From: [Phialemoniopsis] sp. UDSM-2020
Taxonomy: Eukaryota > Ascomycota > Sordariomycetes > Thyridiales > Thyridiaceae
Assembly: GCA_018873225.1 (NCBI GenBank)
Contig: JAEILZ010000002.1
Span: 3,224,001 to 3,288,000 of the forward strand
Direction: 5' to 3'
Length of the DNA stretch: 64,000 nt
Shown here: piece after piece, positions 58,174 through 64,000 of the stretch
Layout: every line of letters begins with the position of its first letter
Position numbering within the stretch: position 1 is the first letter of the stretch
Notes under the pieces: model-generated
Told to the model about the DNA's origin: nothing
The model's input: the letters and a program-made list of their open reading frames with translations, nothing else
Database searches by the model: none
Translations under genes and position numbers: made by a program

Positions 58174-58786
58174 TATTTAAAGGCCTCTTCCCCTCCTCCT
58201 CGCTTCTCAACTCCAAACTTTTTCTTTCCAACAACATCCTATCCCTCTTGGCTATTCTTCACTCATTCCATCTTCTCATCTTCTTCGTCTTCCTCCTTTT
58301 CTTCCTCCTCATCTACCTCCTCAAGTCCCTCTTCAACTTCCTTCTCATCTTCCTCGCCGTGTTCTTCATCGTCTTCCCTTGGAGCTGCTTCTCAACATCA
58401 TCGTCAACCTCATCATTGAAATTGTCGTCAATATCATCCTCAATTTTCGCCTCGACCTTCGCCTCGACCCTCGCCCCGACTTCCGCTCCGCCAAGAGTCT
58501 CCGTCATCTCGAAGTTTCCAGCGGCCACAACTACCACAACGGTCCCTTCGCCTCCCTTCATACTTCACTATATTCTCAGATTGCCTTGGCCGAGTCCTGC
58601 TTTTCCAACTTGGTCTGAGCTTTTATTTTTAACCTCCCACAAAAGTTTTCTGTTCCCTCCCTTCTCAAATCTCCCACCTTCTTGCCTCCACCATCCATCT
58701 TTCTTGTCAACTTCAACCACAACATCGCAAGTCTTCGACTCTTTTCAATTCTTCTCTTACTTTCTCTTCAGCCACATATTTCCACT
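58174..58786 (+). promoter_or_regulatory. TATA element and long pyrimidine-rich leader
   Basis: TATTTAAAGG (58174-58183) is followed by about 450 bases with very strong T+C bias on the plus strand (runs such as TCTTCTTCGTCTTCCTCC). In filamentous fungi this marks a strong core promoter and long CT-rich leader. The first ATG with splice-donor context lies at 58787. Confidence 0.55.
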
Positions 58787-60086
58787 ATGAGACAGCCACG
58801 CACTGCCTTTCTTCTACAACAAAGCAGCAACACCTCAGACATCTTCTCGGTAAGTCCGTCCGCCGCAAGGCGCCCCAGCGTGCATCTCTTTCGTCATCTC
58901 CTTGTCTCTGCCGAGTCCACCCATCCTCGGCCCCCGGGACAATCCACTTTGGTTCGGACCTGGTTCGAGTTATGTCGATGCATGGTCTTGACGTTGGGGA
59001 AATGAGGTGGTGAGCTTTTGGCCCGCCGATTCCTCTGCAAATGCATTCGTGCATACTGCAGTCAGTCTACTGAATGGAGCTCTTTGAGCCGTTCGGCTTG
59101 CTGGAGCTCAAGGTGGTTACAAAGAGCTTTGGCTCTGCGTTCCTGCGGTTGGAGTCTTCAAAGTGGTGAGCCCCGTATGGGCCCGCCTGATTCACTACCG
59201 CCTGTGGTCAGTTGTTTGGCGTGCTCAGATTGGGCCCTGTCGCTGGCTGCTTATATGTCTAGCCATGGCGAGCCCCTCATGGGCCCGTGGTGATGGCATC
59301 GTCTTGCTATGGTGAGCCTCATAGGCCCATAGTACCATGTTGTCGACTTAGCTGCCCAGGTCCAATGGGCCGCTGTGGAACTTGTCTTGTGCTTCAAGGG
59401 TTTAGGCCTGGAAGAGCACTACGTTGACGGAGACTCGGCATTGACTCTGGAACTTGACGATTGTGAATGTGCGAGACTTACCAGTAGGTTCGCTTGCTGA
59501 CCTGGGAAAGACCAATCTAGGAGCAGATCCTCTCTTTCGTCTGTATGGCTTGCAACAAATATGTCCCGCATCATACAACGAGATATTTCAATCATCTGCA
59601 AGTTCCATAGCCTAATGGGATTTGACTTCAGCCTTGTTGAATCCATCCAGCCTTACCTTCTTGTGAGATCACATCAAGCAACAAGTCTCTCCACGTAGGT
59701 TTTATACCATGTATGTGAAAACAGTAAGTTATGCAGGCTCGCCAAGGAGTTGCTCTTGAGGCGTCCATTCCAGAAGCCACACTGAGCATCAAGGCCGTGA
59801 TGAGCTCATTCTTGTTGACCACCTCCAGAACGTGCTGAACATATTTGACCCGCCCGAGCAGATTGATGCCATTACTCCGTACTGGCCTCGCTGCATTGAT
59901 CCACTAATTACCAAGCCCGTCACAAATGTCTTTACACCCAATTCGAGCTTGACGGCTGCCCTTTGGGTCCCGACAAAGAAAAAATCGACAATACTTCCGT
60001 CGTACTCAGTGATCCGGAACGTGACCCGGGTTCTTTTTAGATTCTCGGTTCTAGCGAAACTTGCACTAGTGGTGGTAGGTAGGTGA
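58787..60086 (+). other. Unresolved plus-strand gene or gene remnant
   Basis: An ATG at 58787 (MRQPRTAFLLQQSSNTSDIF) ends at a consensus GTAAGT donor. Downstream the plus strand holds several protein-like stretches in different frames: MELFEPFGLLELKVVTKSFG (59074 on), VELVLCFKGLGLEEHYVDGD (about 59375), SIICKFHSLMGFDFSLVESI (about 59585) and DELILVDHLQNVLNIFDPPE followed by a further 80 codons ending at 60086. I could not connect them with consistent splice phase, and stops separate them. The minus strand is also open over 59789-60157. It could be a many-intron gene or a decayed one. Confidence 0.35.
59164..59330 (+). repeat. Three imperfect 21-22 bp units
   Basis: Units beginning TGGYGAGCC and ending in RTAGGCCCA or ATGGGCCCG start at 59164, 59266 and 59310. 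They share the word GAGCC followed by a TATGGGCCC-like palindromic core. Irregular spacing (102 and 44) argues against a simple tandem array. Confidence 0.5.
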
Positions 60087-60448
60087 AGGAGATGTAGGGC
60101 AGCAGAGGTGGGCAAGTGGGCAAACAGTAAAACCGTTCCTAGAATTGTGGCGCCCACAATCGCCCGTTCCTAATCTGCACCCGTCAATCCGCACAGTAAA
60201 AAAACTGAAAATGGAATAATTAATACAGGACTTAACACCTCTTACTCGCCCAGCTAATTACGGAAGATACACATGCTCAGTCCACTGGTGAGGAAAGGCG
60301 TGCGGAGTTTTCAACACCCGTCCTTCATAGGTAGCCATCTACGCGACGTCCCTTCTGAGTACTGAATACTTAAGGTAAGGATTGGTTGGCGTACGAAGAC
60401 TGGTCCATACTGAGGCAACAGCGGAGACGTTCCTGCCACACGCGACTG

Positions 60449-60502
60449 TTACCTACCTAGGTACCTTGGTAGGTACCAAGTATTTTACCTACCTAGGTAC
60501 CT
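60449..60502. repeat. Direct repeat of TTACCTACCTAGGTACCT with inverted copy between
   Basis: An 18-base word occurs at 60449-60466 and 60485-60502. Between the copies lies TTGGTAGGTACCAA, itself palindromic. The CCTAGGTAC core is common in ascomycete intergenic DNA; the stacked palindromes could form a cruciform. Confidence 0.6.
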
Positions 60503-60900
60503 GGCAATCACTTGAAGGTGGGCCGGGAGAGAATGGTGTTCGAGGTTTATGCGGATTGTGCCCATGCATGCATGTGCACATCTCACGTCGCCGTTCCAGA
60601 AAATACAACTGTATCAAATTGGGCTAAATAATCCCAGGTTGTTAGAGAGAGGTCGACAGTATGATGGTCACCCAGAGAAATGACAAATCAGTATGCCCTT
60701 TTGATGCGATCATGGTGCATCTTGTGTACTTCAGTAATGATGATTTCCTCTATCAATTTCAGAGGGTGCCAGAAAGACCGGGATTCCAGAAACGTGAATC
60801 CCACCCCTATGCTTTTCAGTACGAGGTTGAGAGAATGGCACATCGACCCACTGATGCGCCGACTTGATTGGCTCGAATGTAAGCTTGCGTAGGGTGGGCA

Positions 60901-60934
60901 TGCATAGGGTGTGCATAGGGTGGTGCATAGGTGG
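60901..60934. repeat. Short tandem repeat TGCATAGGGTG
   Basis: Three near-exact units start at 60901, 60912 and 60924, preceded by a partial copy (TGCGTAGGGTG, 60886). Simple tandem repeat. Confidence 0.55.
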
Positions 60935-61542
60935 GAATCTTCGAGGCAACAGAATGGCCGCCTGGGGGTGCCAGGTTGCCGTGTGCTACACACCATCTTG
61001 GCTCTAAAAGACACTTATGCCCGTTTGCCGATAGTTGCTTTACAGCGTAGTTTGGCTACTTCAGGTAAATTATAGTTGATTCAGTCGGTCTGAGGCCACC
61101 AGACAGTGTATCGGCCTGTATTCATGAAGGAGTTATAAATTTGCACGTAGCTCCCTCCTTTTGTGCCCACATCATTTTCCACCATATTTGAGGTGTTCTT
61201 CCCACCCCTCCCTCGGTTTCTTTACTCTTTCACTTCCTCCCAGCGAGCGATCTCAACCTCTCTTCCCAGTCCAGCATTTTCCACGATAGATGGCCCTTCT
61301 ACAGTGTATTTCTGAACACGACCAAACATTGTTTGAACGAGCGTTTTTGTATTCGCGCAGCATCTTGAAACCCCGCAAAGTCTATTCCCTCGGCAGGCGA
61401 AGCATCTTCCAGCGACATGATGCCCCCTGATCATACCATGGCGACGCATCGGCGTGACGCCAATACTGTGGTGGTCGAGCAATTGGGTTTCCTTCAAACC
61501 CTTCCCTTCTAGTGCAAGTCCCGTCAAGCGCCTGATCACAGT

Positions 61543-61983
61543 CTACTTAGTCGTAGATTTTTGATCTAGCTGAGGCACAAGCAAAGCTGCTTGCGCCTCC
61601 CCTCCTGTGGGCTGTGCTCCGCCTAGGGTTCTCTCGAGATCTGCGAGGCAAGCTTGCATTCTTTTCTTCTTGCTCTTCACGCCAGGTGCTTTACCACCGA
61701 CGGCCAAGCGCTTTTCCAGAGAGTTCTGCTTAGCATCGGCGAGATACCAAGCAAGGGTTGCTTTGGCTTCCTTCATGGCGGCTTCGTTGGCTGTTCATGC
61801 CCTCGTCAGCATTTGTTCCATGGCTGTCTTAGCCACTATTCATGGGGCACTTACCTTTTCTAGGCTTGGTGACTCAAATTTCTCTTTCCGATCTCTGTTC
61901 TTCGAAACCGATGCGGCAGGTTTATTGCGAGATTTCAATGCAGGAGGCATCCGCAGTGCCTGGTCGGCCATCCTGTTTCCCAT
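61543..61983 (-). CDS. Small basic coiled protein, unknown (tentative)
   Basis: Exon 61983-61852 and exon 61770-61543 join in phase (81-nt intron, GTAAGT...AAG) to 119 residues rich in Lys, Glu and Ala: MADQALRMPPALKSRNKPAA then SVSKNRDRKEKFESPS, EAKATLAWYLADAKQNSLEK, GVKSKKKRMQACLADLERTL. It looks helical and nuclear. A TATAAA word (61995-62000, minus strand) is so close to the first ATG that translation may begin at the inner ATG 61971 instead. The AAG acceptor is weaker than CAG/TAG ones used elsewhere in the window. No family recognised. Confidence 0.45.
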
Positions 61984-62019
61984 CGCAAACGCGCTTTATA
62001 CCCGCCGCAACCGTGGACG

Positions 62020-62173
62020 TCGCACTGCGACGATTCGCTTCGCACTGCGACACTGTGCATCGCATTGCGATGATTCTCACTGCGCTACGATTTTTTTTTG
62101 CTGGCGATGCAGCATCAGGCTGCTCTTTCTACTGCGCAATGCTATTGGGCTGACTCCTTGTATCGCACTGCGA
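62020..62173. repeat. Array of TCGCANTGCGA palindromes
   Basis: The 11-base interrupted palindrome TCGCA-N-TGCGA occurs at 62020-62030, 62040-62050, 62060-62070 (centre T in the last, C in the others) and 62163-62173. The first three are spaced exactly 20 bases apart, about two helical turns. A degenerate half-copy (CTCACTGCGC) follows at 62075. They lie in the 360-base region between two divergent small genes, so they may be operator-like sites for a regulator, possibly a dimeric one, or a structured element. Confidence 0.65.
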
Positions 62174-62344
62174 TGGACGCGGGGTCAGGTCGTAGCATGA
62201 TCGCCCCGCACCTCTTCAGAACATTGGTCGATCGAGCCACCACAATCCAAAGAAACAGCATTAGAACCAAATGACGGATCACAATACCACTGACTCGACC
62301 GATAGAACTTGCCTGGCTGTGCGAGCAAACACGACGAACAAGCA

Positions 62345-63257
62345 ATGAGTGACCCGGTCCAGCCTGAGGGTTGCGGAGCACCTGCTGCTTGCACCAAGCT
62401 CTCTCGTCGCAAGCAGAAAAAGGAGACCAGGCCGGAGAATCTGTTTCGCATGCATTGCCCGTATCGCCAACATGATCCCGACTGCAGGGGCCATAACAAG
62501 TCTTGCATTGGTCGTGGTTTTGAAACTCCATGTCGATTGAAGTCAGTTTCAGTGTATCTTCAAGCAAACGCATCTCGACTGACTATTATTTAGGGAGCAT
62601 TTGACCAGGGTTCACCACAAGGAACTCGGTCTCGACCCCCAGAATTCCGAGACTTTGATGCCTGCAGAGGCTCCTTGTGGCCCCAGGCAACTTTCAAAGA
62701 CACAATATCTGGCCATCCGCAAGATAGGACGATCCACACAATTTCACACGTCATTGGATATCTGGCGGAATATCTACCGGATCATCTTTCCAAATGAGAA
62801 CATACCACCCGCATTCAATCCGTCCCTTAAAGATCTCCTAGCTGCCGCGGAGAATCCTTCTCAGAAGCTCGTTTCGGCCGTTGTTGCTCGGATGGTATCG
62901 GACATAGGAGACTTGGGGCGAGCTGGGCCAGATCTTGAAGACTCTGCGAGATCTTCTCTAGCCCTTCTCAAATATTTCGCAGCAGAACTTGCCGAGAATG
63001 GGCCAGCATACGCACTCCCGACAAGCCATCCCGAAGCATATCATCCTCTGACACCGCAGGTTGATGGGATAGATCTTTCCATGATCTCTGTCAACCAGGA
63101 TACGTCGACAGAGTGGTCCGAACCCAGTCATCACCATCCTCTTGAAGAGATTTCATTTCGAGATGACCCCGAGCTCTACACAGGCTCTGCGAATGACTCC
63201 TCGGAATGGCCGAGCTGCAGTGATATTGGGGTGGCCGGAGATCAGGTCATGTTTTAG
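62345..63257 (+). CDS. Fungal zinc-finger-like protein, unknown
   Basis: Exon 62345-62541 and exon 62594-63257 join in phase to 286 residues. The N-terminal part has a Cys/His-rich segment, FRMHCPYRQHDPDCRGHNKS then CIGRGFETPCRLKEHLTRVHH, which crosses the intron. This CP-x(2-3)-x-DP...C...F-x-(T/S)-x-x-RLK-(E/Q)H-(L/I)-x-R-x-H form is seen in many fungal proteins with C2H2-like fingers. The remaining 190 residues are helical then acidic (LDIWRNIYRIIFPNENIPPA, LLKYFAAELAENGPAYAL) and end in GDQVMF. Probably a nuclear regulator; target unknown. Its promoter carries the TCGCANTGCGA array. Confidence 0.8.
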
Positions 63258-63624
63258 GGTGGTATGTGATAATATTCGAAACTTTGGCAAACATACGTCT
63301 CGTGGATGGAAAGGTTCGTTATTAAATCTAAGTACCAGTTTGTATTTCTCTCAGTCTTGGTTCTCGTCAGATGTGTGCAGGCGTGTTGGGCAACAGGTGT
63401 GTTTGTTTTGCATGTCAAAGGTAAGCTGGATCAACATTCTTCTTGTATTCTTGTTACCGTTTCCTTGTTATTCTTCAATAATGAAGTTCTTTTTAATCAT
63501 GAAGCTATCACATATGTTCAACATATCAAGCATGAAATACCGAACGTGTTGTGCACTCTCCACTTCCTGTTGCCTGTGTCAAGTAGCGCATCGTTCCCGA
63601 TTTCGACTACTCTCCAGCGGGCAA
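63258..63624. other. Convergent 3' regions
   Basis: Lies between the zinc-finger-like gene and the sugar transporter read from the right edge. A/T-rich and T-rich; no gene supported. Confidence 0.5.
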
Positions 63625-64000
63625 TTACTGGTAATGCTTGGCCTCCTGTTTGAACTTGCGAGCTGGCACTCTCTGGTGGAACAGATGGTCAAGCGTTTCT
63701 GGAGTGAGGCCCTTCGTCTCTGGCAGTCGAAAGAAGGTCCAGAGTAGCAGGATCACCGTCAAGCCGAAAGCTGGGAAGGCGGCCTTGCCTTTGAGGTTGC
63801 CTGCTGTTGGGTTCAGCATGTAGGGCGCAACGACCGTGTTGATGACGGACAGGAAGTAGTAGGTGTTGCGTCCAAGTGAGATGGTCTTGGTGCGTAGCTG
63901 AGATGCGCCGACCTCTGCCGCAATCGCGTAGGGGATGGGTCCGATCGTGCTGCCTAGCCACAGGAGGATCTGTCAGTGTCTGCTCACACAGAACGTCCCG
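63625..64000 (-). CDS. MFS sugar transporter, 3' end (partial)
   Basis: The last exon (63969-63625, 114 codons plus stop) reads ILLWLGSTIGPIPYAIAAEV, then VGASQLRTKTISLGRNTYYF, a membrane helix (LTVILLLWTFFRLPETKG) and LTPETLDHLFHQRVPARKFK. The R-T-K-T / PETKG-L-(T)-x-E-x-(L/I)-D-x-LF marks are those of the C-terminal half of fungal sugar transporters. The exon starts after a CTGACAG acceptor; the intron and the rest of the gene continue beyond the window. Different from the transporter at 35-37 kb (PETG-LTLEEIDYLF there). Confidence 0.85.

Larger units (their letters stand above)
60087..61542. other. Intergenic, 1.5 kb, short repeats, no confident gene
   Basis: Contains two small repeats listed separately. 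A 39-codon minus-strand frame (61418-61299, MSLEDASPAEGIDFAGFQDA) has protein-like composition, but I see no partner exon. Nothing else supported. Confidence 0.4.

Noticed and set aside
58155..58790. 211-residue frame with many hydrophobic and Ser residues
   Set aside because: Arises from the pyrimidine-rich leader (TTC, CTC, TCC codons); all three plus-strand frames look similar.

Overview
This is nuclear DNA of a filamentous ascomycete, most likely a Sordariomycete. The evidence is short GT..AG introns of about 50-120 nt inside compact genes, many Zn2Cys6 regulators, a LaeA-like methyltransferase, a fungal rhodopsin-like seven-helix protein, a CFEM-like secreted protein and an Mrx7-like mitochondrial protein. 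I rebuilt exon structures by hand: splice sites and reading phase agree across every gene given as joined exons, but no transcript data were available. No tRNA, rRNA, CRISPR array or intact transposon was recognised.

Layout. 1-11 kb: an easily missed Mrx7-like gene, a small Cys protein, a kinesin-6 motor (minus) and an acidic nuclear protein with a long uORF-bearing leader. 12-21 kb: two secreted hydrolases (SGNH/CE3-like esterase and purple acid phosphatase with a GPI-like tail), an F-box protein and an 11-exon LaeA-like methyltransferase. 22-27.4 kb: a possible regulatory module, with a Zn2Cys6-only protein, a middle-homology-domain-only protein lacking the zinc cluster and, divergent from the latter, a tartrate/D-malate dehydrogenase. 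28-37 kb: a small secreted protein, a DUF3140 protein, a cell-wall protein made of three exact-length repeats, a Zn2Cys6 factor and a sugar transporter. 40-46 kb: a peroxisomal (SKL-ending) acyl/4-coumarate-CoA ligase-like enzyme and a large intronless SNF2-like ATPase. 47-54 kb: CFEM-like protein, rhodopsin-like protein and another Zn2Cys6 factor. 55.9-64 kb: a gene with an in-frame stop, a small membrane protein, a poorly resolved transcribed-looking region, an array of TCGCANTGCGA palindromes between two divergent small genes, and the 3' end of a second sugar transporter.

Most genes look like independent core or accessory genes rather than one pathway. The clearest local logic is carbon use: regulator plus dehydrogenase at 23-27 kb, and regulator plus sugar transporter at 32-37 kb. 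The most unusual items are the split-looking regulator pair, the lone SNF2-like ATPase with a DEFH box, the palindrome array, and the premature TAG at 56412.
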